DNA of 64,000 nt, taken from assembly GCA_963573385.1 (NCBI GenBank), contig CAUYLG010051145.1, positions 1 to 64,000 of the forward strand, in the 5' to 3' direction. Position 1 is the stretch's first letter. The number at the start of each line of letters is the position of its first letter. Below, in pieces: positions 33,255-46,799 of the stretch. The notes under the pieces are model-generated. The model saw only the letters and a list, made by a program, of their open reading frames with translations. It made no database searches and was not told where the DNA came from. The translations under genes were made by a program, and so were the position numbers. Source of the stretch: Cacajao melanocephalus (Eukaryota; Chordata; Mammalia; Primates; Pitheciidae).

Positions 33255-33340
33255 GCTTATATCTGTCTCACACTATATAGTGAGGGCTTTGAAGGGAGGA
33301 AGGAATTGTGTTTATGTTGTGTCTTTCAGATATTGACATT
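33255..33340 (+). repeat. L2-like 3' fragment
   Basis: ctatatagtgagggctttga with ggaaggaattgtgtttatgt resembles the L2 tagactgtgagctccttgag / gggaccgtgtctt segment. Diverged and short. Confidence 0.45.
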
Positions 33341-33409
33341 TTCACCTACTTTGGAGGCATCTAAAAATGTAAGGCTAAATGAAAGGAAATGGAGCTTCAG
33401 AACTATCGA

Positions 33410-33550
33410 GTCCTAGTTGTCATTACTAATTATGCTGCTATTTGACGTTGAGAAAGTCATTGACCTTCTTGGTTTATCCACTTTTCCATATACAAGAAGG
33501 AGGTATTCTACCTACCCTTTAGGGTTGCTATAAGAATGCATTTAACATTT
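33410..33550 (+). repeat. MIR fragment
   Basis: A ctatttgacgttgagaaagt block, then ctacctaccctttagggttg and a tataagaatgcatttaac end fit the MIR core to 3' part. Confidence 0.7.
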
Positions 33551-34889
33551 AATGGCAAATTGTGTCTTAATTTGTGAAGGATTAATATTTAATATTAATG
33601 AAGTTCATAGCCTTCCATTTCATTCCTTTCTTTGTAGTTGCAAAGTACTCACCAGCATAATAGAGCCTGAGCAGAAGGATGTGAAGGCTGCGTCTTATGT
33701 CATGCACATAGAAAATGAGTGAGAGATTCTAAAATCAGAGAAGGGCTCTGTCTAGAAACAAAATGCATTCTGGGCAGTAAGGAAATTAATTGAGGCAATG
33801 AAGTGTACCAAACCTTCAACCACAACCTATTAACTTCCAAGTTGTTAAATATTTTAGGTAACAATCACTTTTGCCTTTGCTTGAATTATCTGAATTTTAA
33901 TTGCCTGTTTTCTATAGATTTTATGTGAAAAGCATTTAAAGTAAAATTATACATCTAAAAGACCAGAGAGGAATACCACAAAATGATTATTATGTGTGAG
34001 CAATGAGATTATAGATGATTTCTTTGTTCTTCTTTATTCCAAACTTTAAGTTAGCTCATTTAGTGGCATAGAGCAAAGTCATTCAGACCAACAAAAGTGC
34101 ACAAATGTTTATGGTCACTAGGCCAATGGGCTCTCTTGACAATCTATGAACAGGCATCTTGACATCATTGTGGCTCACAGGAAATGGAGTTGAATGGGAA
34201 GCATCACTGCAGATCTGAGCCCTAGAAGATCCTATATGCTCTGGCAATTCCCAGCTTCAGCTACTTTCTTGGTCTCAACTTCTGGCCTCTTTTCTTGCTT
34301 CTGGTCCATTATCAACTAGCTGACGTTCAGCCTTGATTTTTTTACTCTCCCTCAGCTTCTGTTTTCTTATGATTCATAAATTCAACACATTCACCACGTA
34401 TCTTGTTAGTGTCCCTCCTGACCTGTATACTACCTCCAGAGCCTCTTTTTTCTTTGCATTCATTCAAATTCAGACATTGCTGCAAAGTTTCTTTTTTCCG
34501 TATTTCCCTACTTAAATATCAGAGAGTGAGAATCTTAATGGATCAACTCATTTCTCTGTAGGAAGTGCTATTCATGCCAGTATGTCACATGGGCTCCTGG
34601 CCAGCTAGTTGGCTGGGTACTCTCCATCCTGGAGGTGATCAAAGATGTGATGTGGTGGGTACACTCCATGGCTGTCAAGGGCCATCCCTAAGTAGGTACT
34701 ACGAGCCAGGAAGTTTCCCTAATTGAGGAATGTGGGTGTGGCAGCCACCTGTCTAGTGGAGTTATGTTATTTTTATATGTTTAAAATATATATTTAGTGT
34801 TGGAAATAGATTATAAGAATTTTGTTCACATACAGCTTAGACAACATAATAATTTATCTTTATGCATGTCTTTGTTATATCAATAGCTC
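33551..34889. other. Unassigned sequence
   Basis: About 1.3 kb with no recognised repeat, RNA gene or coding region. Confidence 0.45.
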
Positions 34890-35225
34890 TTTTCTGCCAC
34901 ATTTTTATGCTGCCATGCCTTTGCTTGTATTATATCTTGTGTTTGGAAGATCAGTCCAAAACATTTCTCTGCCAGGATGCCTCCAACATTCAGGTTTCAT
35001 GTCTAACCTTTAGTCTTGTCTCCTTTAAAAAATTAGTCCTCATACTTCAGTGGGAATTGGCTGCCTTCTCTCCTATACTCTAGTTCTTTGTACTTCTATT
35101 GTAGCACTTAGAAATATCTGTCCTATGTTAGAGTCACTTCTGCATGTACTTGCCTCCCCATTGTAATGCAAACTGCAGGTCATAAAAATTTTTTCTCATT
35201 ATCTATGCATCATTAGCACACTATA
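34890..35225 (+). repeat. L2 3' region
   Basis: Sense L2: the cattcaggtttcatgtctaa segment corresponds to the L2 tccttcaagactcagctcag stretch, followed by tctcctttaaaaaattagtc, a cttctattgtagcacttag segment and the cattgtaatgcaaactgcag segment. The plus-strand frames at 34822-35083 derive from it and are not genes. Confidence 0.65.
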
Positions 35226-35299
35226 AACATGTGTGTTCAAATGAAACACTTTGGAGTTACAATACAGGAATGATAAAATAGACTCACAATAGGATTTCT

Positions 35300-35425
35300 C
35301 ACCTACCGTGTTTCAGGGACTTTCTCACTTAACCCTTTTTATAATTCCTGAGAGTAAGGCATTGCTATCTTTATTTTATAGATGGCAGGTAATAAGTCTA
35401 AACTCAGTAACTATTAGAGGGAATC
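35300..35425 (-). repeat. MIR fragment, antisense
   Basis: tctttattttatagatggca and a aactcagtaactattagagg segment, with upstream ctcacttaaccctttttata, match reversed MIR. Confidence 0.6.
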
Positions 35426-37689
35426 TGTGGTTAAAGAAATCTGGAGACATGCGATTAAAGAAAGTTAACAGTTTTCTCTCCAGCAGGACTTATAAAGGCC
35501 TTAATTGTGAAACACCTATTAGAAACCTCTACAGGTACATAGTATACAACATTTCTTAACTTACTAGATTATGATTGCATATTTTGAGGAGTCACTTGTA
35601 GGGCTAGTACACAAAGGAACACATTTTGAGCATGCCAAGGTGAATGATAATACCTAAAGTGGGCGTTTCAGCCATTCTCCTGGAGATTAAATGTGACTGT
35701 AATATCAAACATGACAGTTTCTTGGTACATTGTCAAATATGGCTCTTCATGGCTATCAACACTCCTGATCTTCATAAGAGACTGAAGATCAAGCTGTTGC
35801 CTTCAGCTTGATCTTTGAAGAGCTTTGAAGTGGCTTTTATTTGTTTTTGATTTTTATCCACTCCAAAGAGTATATCTGCCTATTCCAATAATCCAAGTTC
35901 CTGTCACATATTTGGAAATCACTGGAACTATGCAGTCACTCAGAGAGTAGAGAAAGGATATTCTTTAGTTGAGTGGGTTTTCAGTATACTCCCTCAAGGT
36001 GAGGACATTGTTATTGTTCTGAAGCATTTCCCCAAATCTCTTACAACAATTCATGTAGTGAATCTGCAGCACAATATCCAGCCATGTTGAACAGGTGTGC
36101 CCAACATGGAAGGTTCTAGCCACAGGTCTGGATCTTTATCGCAGAAGCTGAGCACTCAGTATTTTGGTGTTTTAGAAAATCGACATCTGATGCTTGATGA
36201 GCCCACTATTCTCCCTTCTGCCTGAAGGAATTGTCTCTGTTTACATAAAATCAGCCCATTTATAAATATTAATACTAAAATGGGCAGTTATTAACCAAGC
36301 ATCTGCAAGTGGAGAATTACCTAATTTCTGATTTGGCTAGTGCTCTAGGATGTAAACCACCTAGGGTCACTTCCTTTCCTTTCTCAAAGTGGTCTAGGGT
36401 CACAAACACTTCCAGCATATTTTCTGGGTTATTGAGGGCATTTTGTCATTGGGTTTATCCAGGAAAGCATCTAACCAGTGTCAGGTGTCAGTAATTGTGT
36501 AGAGTCCAGGGTATCCTTGGGGCTTCTTGGAGATGCAAGTGAATTTCTGGATAGTCCTTTACAATTTGCGGAAGTTCTCTTCTTTCTCTTTGCCCACTGA
36601 TTTAAGCAGCATATGTATTTTGTACATGTCAGTTGTCTGATTTTTGGAAGCATCTCTTATTGTTGCATGTTAAAATGGCATTCTTCCTTTTCATTTTTAC
36701 CTATTCGTATAAAATAAATGTCTTATAGAACTGTATAAAAAACATTTTGTCTATAATTTTTCCTTCTAATTTTAAAATCCATATCTGAATTACTGGGTTA
36801 TTTTAAAAATATCTTTATTGTATAATGAGAATGAGAGGAAAGGAAGATGAAATACCAAAACTTACTTTTAATGTAGTCTAAATGGTGTTGGCAGCCTTTG
36901 CTAATAATAATGATTTTGAAGTTGTCAGACTTGTGGCCACACACACCCTGTTGTGATATAAATCTATTTTCCCAGACAGTGGACTAGTGGAGAAGCATTC
37001 TTTGATGCTAACAGATAACAAAAGGCTTTAGGTAGTGTTCTCTTAAATCGTTTACAAAAAGAATCTTTCCCCTTGTTCAGAACCATTGAGGTTAACATAG
37101 GATGTTAGAGCATTATTCTCATTGCAACATCATCATTTTATCAAAATGAAAAGGGTCTTCAACAAGACACCCCGCAAATCCCAAGACAATAATTACATTC
37201 TTGGAACTGGAAATCTTGCATGTTTGCAGACATTTTAGAGTTTGGCATTTGTGGCTTTTCGCACACTATGAAATATTTATGCGTTGTTCAAATAACCCTG
37301 CTTAGTTACCATTGGATACCTACTGTTGTACAGGAATTGCATTTAGAAAGGAATAGAATCTGATTTACAAAATCCATAAAGCTCTCATACTCAGATACTT
37401 CAGTGGAAATCCCTTGGGACAGTAGTTGAAAATGCTGAGAAATAGATGTTAATTTGATTTGGGAGGTTTTTTTGTTGTTGGTGGTGGTGGTGAAAGAAAA
37501 TAATTGCTATCAGTATTTTCAGTCTCAGTTAGAGGACATGAGGTTGCCAATGAAATGTGACTCTCTGTGCCAGGCATTTTTAAAAAATAATAATTAATAT
37601 AAGTGATCAACTTTACAAACACAAAAATATATAAAAATAGATTATTTATAACTACCACTTACAGAAACATTTTAGAAAATATCTTCCCA
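35426..37689. other. Unassigned sequence, one perfect-looking hairpin
   Basis: About 2.2 kb with no recognised transposable element or gene. A 13-bp-arm inverted repeat lies at 35784-35816 and is listed separately. Confidence 0.45.
35784..35816. repeat. Inverted repeat (13-bp arms, 7-base loop)
   Basis: gaagatcaagctg is followed after ttgcctt by cagcttgatcttt. Twelve of 13 positions pair, and the last is a G-T wobble in RNA. It is not a terminal repeat of an element that I recognise. Confidence 0.85.
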
Positions 37690-37795
37690 GACTTTTTGTC
37701 TTTCTTCTCTTCCTTCATTCTTTCCTTCCTTTTTTTCCTTCTTCCTTCCCTCTCTCCTTCCCACCCTTCTTTCCTTCTTTCTCTTTGTCGACATA
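37690..37795. repeat. Polypyrimidine (CTTT/TTCC)n tract
   Basis: About 100 bases almost purely C/T on the plus strand, ending about 30 bases before a truncated Alu. Confidence 0.92.
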
Positions 37796-37823
37796 TCCAT
37801 CTATCCTTATATTTAAAACATAG

Positions 37824-38332
<509 letters not shown>

Positions 38333-38425
38333 TTTATTCATTCATTCAATTAACATGTATTGAGCTGATACTATGTGCCAGGTTCTGGGACTACAACCAT
38401 GGTAGACACAGTTCATGTTTTTGTC
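38333..38425 (-). repeat. L2 3' end, antisense
   Basis: A attcattcattcaattaaca run followed by tgatactatgtgccaggttc and a gggactacaaccatggtaga segment: reversed L2. Confidence 0.8.
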
Positions 38426-38854
38426 TTTCTGTACTTCTGTGATAAATATATAAAACAAAGATAATTTAAATTTAGTTTGAAGTAACAACATTTATTTTTG
38501 CCGAGACAGTCTTTATCACGGTTAGAAAGTTAATACAGCTGTCTATTACTTCCCAAAGCCATTAAAATATTTTACATAAATAACACCATAATGTGGACTT
38601 GGAAATAATAATATGTACTCACAAAGCATCCATAGCCTATATTAATTTAACTGAAAAATATTATAGCAGTCATATTGTCTGACCACATCCACAGCCACAG
38701 TAAATTGGTGCTATCAGGCAAATGCTTAGAATTTATAATTTTATATATCTATTTTTCCATAGATTTTGGTTTTATTGATCATTTGTGGTTTTGACACATA
38801 TAGAAGTTTCCGCTGATAGCAACCAGGAAAGTGAAAACAGTGTGACATCATGTA
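38426..38854. other. AT-rich unassigned sequence
   Basis: No recognised element or gene. Confidence 0.4.
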
Positions 38855-39010
38855 TAAAGCACTGGCTGGGAGCCAGGGATCCTCAATATGAAACCAAATT
38901 CAACTACTTATTAGCTACTTGACCTTTGGAGGTCATCAGATATTCCTGAGCTTCAGTTTCCTGCTCTGAAAGTGAGAGCATAGTGCTGGATAATTTCATA
39001 GTTTCTGTCA
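38855..39010 (+). repeat. MIR SINE
   Basis: gcactggctgggagccaggg at the 5' part, then tattagctacttgacctttg, then cttcagtttcctgctctgaa in MIR order. Confidence 0.85.
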
Positions 39011-39139
39011 GTCTAGCAATTTTGAACCTGTGAGTTTTTCATTGTTTTTACTGGAAGTTAACACTGAAGTGGTCGAGGACCCTGTTATGAATATTGATTC
39101 CATCTATCAAAGCCAAACTGAGAGGTAGGGATGACAAAA

Positions 39140-39680
39140 CAACGAATACAATAAGAGCTCTGAGCCAAGGAGTGATTTGATATATAAAATTATAAAAGAT
39201 TATTCTCACTATATGTGTTTGAATCCACTGTAGAAAGTCAAATGCAGAAGTGGAAAGACCAGCTGGAAGGCTATTGCAGTTGACAAGGTGAGATATTGCA
39301 GCAGTCTCACTGGAGACGGTGAGAAACAGCCACATTCTGGCTCTATTTGAAGGTAGAGCTGATTGGACAAGCTGGTAACTAGGATGTAGAGGGAAAGGGA
39401 AGGGGATGTTCAGGTTAACTCTATAGTTTTTGGCCTAAGGAACTGGATACACGGTGGCTGAAATTCACTGAGTGGTGTGTCCTGAGGTTTCCACGAGGAT
39501 GAGTTGGGGAGGAGAGTCAACATTTTGTTTTTGCACATGCTATGTTTGAGGTATGTATTAGACATACAACTGGAGATGTTTGAATGTAAAGCTGGATATG
39601 TGAGGCTGAAACTCAAGAGAAAGTTCAGGGCTAGCAATTTAAATTTGGGAGTTCTCAGTATTGGCTAAGTGATCATAAGG
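39140..39680 (+). repeat. Ancient interspersed repeat, family unnamed (copy 2)
   Basis: Same family as 28830-29560: gaaggctattgcagttgaca, then tagtttttggcctaaggaac, then the tgtttgaggtatgtattaga, caactggagatgtttgaatg and tttaaatttgggagttctca blocks. This copy carries a later stretch of the family than copy 1. Confidence 0.6.
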
Positions 39681-39830
39681 CAATTGATCTTGATGTACCT
39701 GGATTTACTTATTTGTAAAATGGAGATAAATACTTTTTGTGAAGTTTATATGATATGATATGAATTTTATAAAATTTTCAGCACACTGCCTGTTATGTAG
39801 TAAGTAGATAATAAACATCAACTGTTCCTC
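39681..39830 (+). repeat. MIR fragment
   Basis: ggatttacttatttgtaaaa and cagcacactgcctgttatgt match MIR core and 3' part. It directly follows the ancient repeat. Confidence 0.75.
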
Positions 39831-40684
39831 TTCATTGTGATGATGGAAGTATAGGTGGACGGATTGGTGATTAATTAGTTAATAAACATGAACACTCTTT
39901 AATCTAATTCTGAGGTTTGGCCCATCTTGGAAAAGATAGAGAAGAAGTCTGTTTATCTGGTTTCAGTGTAGGATATAAGAGAAAAGGCAAATCCTAGATG
40001 TTTACTTATATTAGTGGCTGGATACATGTGGGTTATTAATTACACCTTCCAAGGAAAACCAAGCCATGAATTCCAGGGCCATATTATCATGGTTGACTCT
40101 GCCAACTCCAGTCTTTGTGCCTGAAATGTGGTCCTGACCCCTCTTGCCTAGATGGAAATGTTAACTAGAAAAACCTGTGTAGTTCCTGAGGCATTCAGAG
40201 AGAATCCTTTTAATAATTCAGCCATCTGTATTTAGCTGGTCCCTCAATGTCTGGGCTAGGTCTTGTTAGAAATAAAGAATAAAATGTTAACAGGAGAAAT
40301 GTAAACAATCCTGACTTGAATTACAATTTCTAGTTTAAAAATGTGTTCATACTCACAGAAGCTATTATATGTGTGATCTCTGAAAATGAAATTGGTTGAC
40401 TGACCTCCTAAGATCCTCTCTTAAATACAAAGTGAATATTTCACTATAATGACCAAGACTTTGCCGTTGAGGTTAGCAGCTTGAGCCCTTGTACTCACTA
40501 AGAATTCCTTCAGTCATTCAATCACTAAAGACGTGAAGAGCAATTAATGTGAGCCAAGCATCCAAGTAGCTGAGAATTTCAGTGCTTTTGGAGTTGTGAC
40601 AGCTGAGTTGTCATTTGTTAATAACCCCAGAGTCTTCTCTCCAACACATAAAACAAACCAATTCCTGCAAGATATCAAGATGTT
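39831..40684. other. Unassigned sequence
   Basis: Nothing recognised in about 850 bases. Confidence 0.4.
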
Positions 40685-40860
40685 AGAATCAAACATTTAT
40701 TTTGAGATATTTACAGATTCACATGCACTTATACAAAGTAATACAGCTAGATCTCATGTACCCTTTACTCAGTTTCCTCTACTGGTACCAGCTCATAAAA
40801 TTATAGTGTAATATCATGATCAGAATATTGACAATTCATTTTTACATTAAGATTTGGTAT
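40685..40860 (-). repeat. Probable L1M-related fragment
   Basis: tttattttgagatatttaca, then a ctcatgtaccctttactcag segment and a ataaaattatagtgtaatat segment form a pattern I have seen in old L1-associated sequence. Family and orientation are uncertain. Confidence 0.4.
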
Positions 40861-43800
40861 CATTAGAGTGATAAACATCAGATTGGAAACTACAACTCAA
40901 AACCACAAGACATGCAAAGAAAGACGTCTTAGCTAATGCTGTTTTTCCTGGTTTGTACCCCATGTTGTTCCCCTCCACCTGTGACCCTGTGGGTCTGGAT
41001 GGGCATTCTGTATGTTGAGTGGTGTTTTGTCACTCTTATTGGTGACACTCAGCTCATCAGTAATTTCTTGTTCAATGTTGGCTTTCCCTTGTGACTATAA
41101 CCTAGAAGAGCAAAATCATATCTGTTATTTACTACTGTTTTTACGGAATCTGGCAAAGTATCTGGCACTCAAAGAGGCTGGATGACTTTTACTTGGGTGA
41201 GAGAATCAATTAATCTGCCCAATTGAGAGAAGTGCATTTCAAAGAGACAGGTCAGAGAAAACCAGGACGTTAATGGTAATGCTATGGAAAATCAATGTTA
41301 GTAAGACTTTTGCTTCTTTGAACCCAAATCTCTCTTCAGAAAGATTCCCAACTAACAAAGCAACAAAAATACTTATACGTTCAGACACATGGGAAAGATA
41401 TAATTTTTTAAAACAATCCAATCTAAGCTAAGTATTAGACAAGCACTGAAATGTCTTGAAATCAAGTCTGAAGAAATTATCTATTTCAGAATAGCTTTCC
41501 TGACGAGGAACACTGTTTTTGTTGTCTAATGTTCTAATCAGCTGGACAATCTTAGCTGAATGATTTACCCTATAAAATGACAATGTAAGTTAGTATTTCC
41601 CTAAACCTTTCTTTTGATCACCCAGGACACCTACAGGCTTCTCTCTGGGGATAATGGATCATTGAAAATTGGGCATTTTAAATAGCTTGGCAGGTTATCT
41701 GAAACAAATAGTCTAATAAAGAAGTATACCCATATGGCTAGCCCTGAGAACAAATAGTATATCTTAAAATTAGTATGTTTATTGTTTTTCCATTGAAAAA
41801 TTTGGCTTTTTGGAGCACCAGATAGCTGGCTGACTTTCTATCCATTCTCATTTCTCCAATGCTTTAAACCATAAGATTTAACTTAATTATCAGTATCTGA
41901 CTTGAGACCTTCCAAGATTCCTCAGTCTGCCAGGTGCTTTGTTCCCTTGGCACTGAGCAGTCACTTGGTATAAAGTGATGATCAAAACAAACACGGCATC
42001 TGATGTTATAGAGCTTATTTTCTAATATAAGGAGCAGATGAGATATCAAGCAAGCAGATCAATGAATTATATACTCATTAATGTTGATAAACCGCTACAG
42101 ATACGTGAATGAATGAGCAAACTGAGGGTCAGAAAAGCAGCCCTGAGAGGGAGGAGCCAGCCTCACACACACAGCGGGGCTGTGGTGTTCTCTTGGTTGA
42201 CCCAAACAATTTCACAGAACGTCAACATCACGCAAGACCATGTTGAGTTACTGGGGTCAAGACAAGGACTCTAATCATATAAGAACATGGATAAAAGCAT
42301 AAACATTTTCCAAACCACAAAAAATGACCAAGTATCTCCTATAACAGTTTGAGTGACTGCTGGTTTCTTAACAGTTTTCACCTTGTTCCATGTTCTCATC
42401 TCCTAGGTAAGAATTATTAAGATACCCAATCATAGAATTATCCCAGCTTCTAGATAACATCCAATTCAAAGCAATATCCCATTTCCTAGCATTATCTCCC
42501 AAATCACATAACGTAAGCCCACATTTTGTAATAAGCCCTCTCTAACATCCAACTGTCACTCCAAGTCACCTCAGTCTCAATGGCATCAGCACTCCCTCAT
42601 TGCAGCAAATGAATAATCCCAACATTGTTTAAATTAAGGTACATTTTCACTGACCTTTGGCTTGAGGGCATTAATGAATGAAACACACCCTTTCTTCTCT
42701 AAGGCCAAAAGACTTTATCCCTGATTGAACTGCTGATTCCAGATTTGGAATAAAATCTGACAAAATGTAAATACACCTGAAGAGGAAAATAGCTTAGTCA
42801 ATAGTGACTTGTTATGGAGAAAAAGCCAGAAAGGTCTAGATGCCTAAGTGGTATTTGGAGATAAAGGTTCTGAGAAGGTGGAGGTCAGCACGAATTTTCA
42901 CATGCCTTGGGAGAAGGACGACTTCTTGGAAGGAAGCTATGAAAAATAGAAACCAGCGTGGGGAGATATTTTAACTTTTCAAAGAAGAGTTTTAGACCAG
43001 TGATATATGGGCAAGAAAATAGGAAGGAAAGTGAGCCATGTTCTGCCAGTAAATTCCTCCTTCTATCTCAGGTAAATCTTTCATGGGGCTTATTAAGCAG
43101 TTTTCATTAGAGAGTTTTAGGTACATTAGCAGGCAAAAGAACACTTCTTTTCAACAAACAGCTCTCAGAAGTCATAAACAGAAACTCTTAATATCTGGAC
43201 ACCCACCAGAATAGCAATTGCACTCCCCAAATGTACTAAAATAAAATTAGCTGGCTCCATGTGTGTTCAGAAGAAGGCAGGATAAATCATAATGGCTGAG
43301 TTAGTATCCCTTTAACCCAGAGACCAAGATTTACACACTACAACTCTATTAACTTTATTCTCTGCTGAACAAGGCTGGCTAGAAAAAATGTAATTCTAGG
43401 TATTTTATTACCTGCTAGTTTTAAACAGTCTCTTTCAGGTTAGCTCAGGTTCTTTTGTATACATAATTAGTCAGATTAATAAATGAAATTCACTTTATGC
43501 ATGTTTATTTCCTCTCAAAAGTTTTCCCTGTCCTTCCTCAAAATCCAAGTGGCATTAAGCAAAGAAAAATCTTTTGTGTACTCATGGTGATGAAGGAAAG
43601 AATGCAGGTCGCTTGACTGTTAACCTGGGCTCTTCTTGGCCTTCATTGAGTTTAATTCTTGTCCAGCCTGGTCATTGAGCCTCTTTCTATATATGTCTCA
43701 AATTCAAAGCTGATAAATTTATTCTTCCCACCATGGGTTTCCTTCCTCTTTCCTGTCCCTTAACTTGGACTAATTTTGCTACCTTTGGGTCTGAGCCATG

Positions 43801-44774
43801 ATGATATTAAATGATTTCCACCCCCATTACTTTAGCTCTGAGGAAGACCTTAAAAATTGCCCTAGAAGACCCATGGCAGGCCCTTCTTCGTTCTTAAATT
43901 TCAACTACTAGAGATACCAGAAACTTTTAGATCTTTCCCATGTTATCCCAGTCATCCCAATCTATGCAGCACTGTAGTGGTATCCAGGGAGGCAGGTCAG
44001 TTTAATGGGTTGCTTTCTGTCTGACTATGCAATGTGGCCATTTATATTCTTCTGCAGCTGCTCCAGGTCAGAAGGTTGCATACTGCTAGTTAGTTGCATT
44101 CTCCCAGAGCTATAGGCAGAAAGCTGCTTACAGCATCCCATATCAATATATCTTGTGTTTTATTACTCCCCCTGAGGATTGGCCACCAAAGATGGATAAA
44201 GGTTGATGAAAAATAAGAATCCAAGTTTCTTATCACCCTAAAAGCATTCTCTATTTCCCCCTTAGATGAGAACTTACATTGTATTCTATCCTGAGTTTCG
44301 TTTACTCATGGCCTATAGAAGAACCTCATGGATATAGTCACCAGGCCTGTCTCTTGATATGGAAAAGAAGTTTTTGCAATTTACATACATTTTTTCTCTT
44401 TTTGACAGTGCCTGACTGTCAAAACTATTATCATGTTATGGACTCAAAATAAATCTATTTGACAGTCAACATGGAACAAGGATTTTGTTATTGTAGATGA
44501 TGCCTGTTCTTTCTCTGAGGCGCTGAAACCCATTAGAGCAGGGGATGGATGCCTAGGGTACTGTGATTTAAGATGAATGAAAAATATGCCAGTTTAACAT
44601 TCTCAAAAATACGATATCCATCAAAACTCTAATTCCATCCAGTCATGATTTCCAGCTTTGGTGGGTTTGTGAGTGTTATGTTATTCATCTTCTCTGAGCC
44701 AATGAGTCTTTCTCTGACATCGTAAGTAATGTTTTGATTTACAGAGTTTGTTACTTACTCTCTCACTTCTTCAA
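40861..44774. other. Long repeat-poor block
   Basis: About 3.9 kb in which I recognise only a weak L2-like 3' end at 41105-41185 (ggcaaagtatctggcactca). No exon, RNA gene or complete element seen. Frames of up to 61 codons here are chance. Confidence 0.5.
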
Positions 44775-44890
44775 TTAGGAGATAAGGTCCACAAGCGTAG
44801 GGCTCTTAGTCTATTATATTCCCTGAGGTATCTCCAGTGCCTGGAACACAGTATGGACTTGTAACTATCTGTTAAATGAAGAAGTAAAAG
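44775..44890 (+). repeat. L2 3' end
   Basis: ataaggtccacaagcgtagg, then tatctccagtgcctggaaca and a taactatctgttaaatgaag end: sense L2. Confidence 0.8.
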
Positions 44891-44984
44891 AAACAGGCTT
44901 TCCTGTTTGCATTTTACAACAAATGTTAAGAAAGTCAGATTTTGTATGTAGCCGAGAAAGTGAATTGTTAATATTTGCTGAAGA

Positions 44985-45070
44985 ATGCTTAGAAAGTATC
45001 AATTAGGTGCTGAAGTTACAGTAGGGAACAGACATACTGTGCCAGTTCTCATGGAAGGAGAGAAATCAGT
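44985..45070 (-). repeat. L2-like fragment, antisense
   Basis: ttaggtgctgaagttacagt and a acagacatactgtgccagtt segment with gttctcatggaaggagag resemble reversed L2. Confidence 0.55.
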
Positions 45071-45074
45071 TCTT

Positions 45075-45215
45075 CTAATTCTAGCTCTGGCAAGTTATTT
45101 AACCCCTGTGAGCCTCAGTATCCTCATGTGTAAAATAGAGCTATGGCTACCCACCCTATAGAGTTGTACTTATATCACAAGTACTCAGTGGATGTTAGCA
45201 TTCTTGCTGCTTCAC
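45075..45215 (+). repeat. MIR SINE
   Basis: tctagctctggcaagttatt, gtgagcctcagtatcctcat and a gtgtaaaatagagctatggc block in MIR order. Confidence 0.85.
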
Positions 45216-46099
45216 TATCCCAGGTGTCAACCTATAGGGTGATGTGAAAAGTCAGAGAAGAGAAGGGAGAAAAAAGAAATTGAACACACACTTGGTCTTT
45301 TACCATAACTGGAAGTTGCTTTAGCTCCTGTTGGTCATTTTTCTCTGATTAACAAGGAGTCATCTTGTAGAATAACTGTTGGTAGTTCTAGAGAATTACT
45401 CCAATGGCAGACTATACAAGATCACCCATCATGGAAATGGCCTGTGACCTTCTCAGAGGCCCTTAAGTGGCTTGGTTTCAGGCAGGCAGCATTCTGGTTC
45501 TTTGTCTTTAAGCCAGCAAGATCGGATTGGCTGTTTTCCAGAGTGTGTTTACAGCTCCCTGGACACTCCTGTTCTTCCCACATTTGATATAGCTCTTAGG
45601 TTCTAACCTCTGCCACTTACAAGTTCTCTCATTTCTGACATCCCATGAGATGCAATCCTTTGATCTTGATATCAGTTGAAATGGAAATATCCCTGAGTTT
45701 CATTTAAGTTGTCTTGTCATTAAAAAAACAGTTTTTATTAATTCAAAGAATGCTATTTGGAATTATCTTTGCAATGAGATACTTTTGCTTGGTGCTATTC
45801 AAGCCTGTAGGCACTCAAACATAAAAAGCTTTGTATGTTAATCCTGGAATATTGAGTTTTAATGTTATAGGTTTAATGTCTTATTATTAAAGTCAGGACC
45901 CTCTTTCCATGGTGGTATGTCTTTATGCTGTAGAGATTTCATCCAGAAATTCTCAAGATAGCCACCCACAGATTTTAAGCAATATTTAGCTTCCCAAATT
46001 TTGTGCTGAGGAAATATTTGTAAGCCATGGTCCTCACCCTTAATCAGATTATCTGGTGATGACAGTGGTGATGATGGTGATGATAATAAAAGTAACAAC
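45216..46099. other. Unassigned sequence
   Basis: No element or gene recognised; (GAT)n-like low complexity lies at 46055-46085. Confidence 0.4.
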
Positions 46100-46180
46100 G
46101 CTATTAATAGATAACATTTATTGAGCAGTTACTGTGTCATCTCACTGTATTAAGCACTCTCCGTGCATTAATTAATTAAT
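46100..46180 (-). repeat. MIR, left piece (split by L1)
   Basis: Reversed MIR: taacatttattgagcagtta then a aagcactctccgtgcattaa segment, cut by the L1 at about 46181. It continues at 46800. Confidence 0.85.
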
Positions 46181-46799
46181 TTTAAAGAAGCATGTTTAAC
46201 TTTATTTATTTTTATTAATGTATAACATTTGTGCATATTTATTGGGTAAACATAATATTTTTTACATGCATAAAATGTGTCATGATCAAATCATGGTAGA
46301 TAGGATATCCATCATCTCAAGCATTTATCATTTCTATGTGTTGGGAACATTTCAAAACGTGTCTTCTAGCTATTTCGAGATGTGCAATACATTGTTTTTA
46401 ACTATAGTCACCTTACTTTGGTATCAAACATTACAATGTATTTCTTCTATCTAACTGTGTTTGAACCCATTAACCAACTTCTTTTCATTTTCCCCCTCCA
46501 CCCACACACACTTTCCATTCTACTGTCATTCTAGTCTCTATCATTCTACTCTCTACCTCCTTGAGATTAAATTTTTTAGCTTTCACATATGAGTGAGAAT
46601 GGGCAATATTTGTCTTTCTGTGCCTGGCTTGTTTTATTTAACATAATAACCTCCAGTTCCATTTACATTGCTGCACATGATAAGATTTAACTCTTTTTTT
46701 ATGGCCAAATAGTATTCCATCATGTATATGTACCACATTTCCTTTATTCATTCATCCACTGAAGGACACTTAGATTGATTCCATATCTTTGCTATCCAT
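46181..46799 (-). mobile_element. L1 3' end inside a MIR, antisense
   Basis: Reversed L1 with 3'UTR first (gtgcatatttattgggtaaa, catcatctcaagcatttatc) and ORF2 C-terminal region later (aatagtattccatcatgtat). It is 5'-truncated. attaattaattt occurs at both junctions, the expected target duplication of L1 retrotransposition. The host is a MIR. Confidence 0.9.

Noticed and set aside
36082..36109. Inverted repeat with 8-bp arms (ccatgttg / caacatgg)
   Set aside because: Arms of 8 bp with a 12-base loop occur many times by chance in 64 kb.
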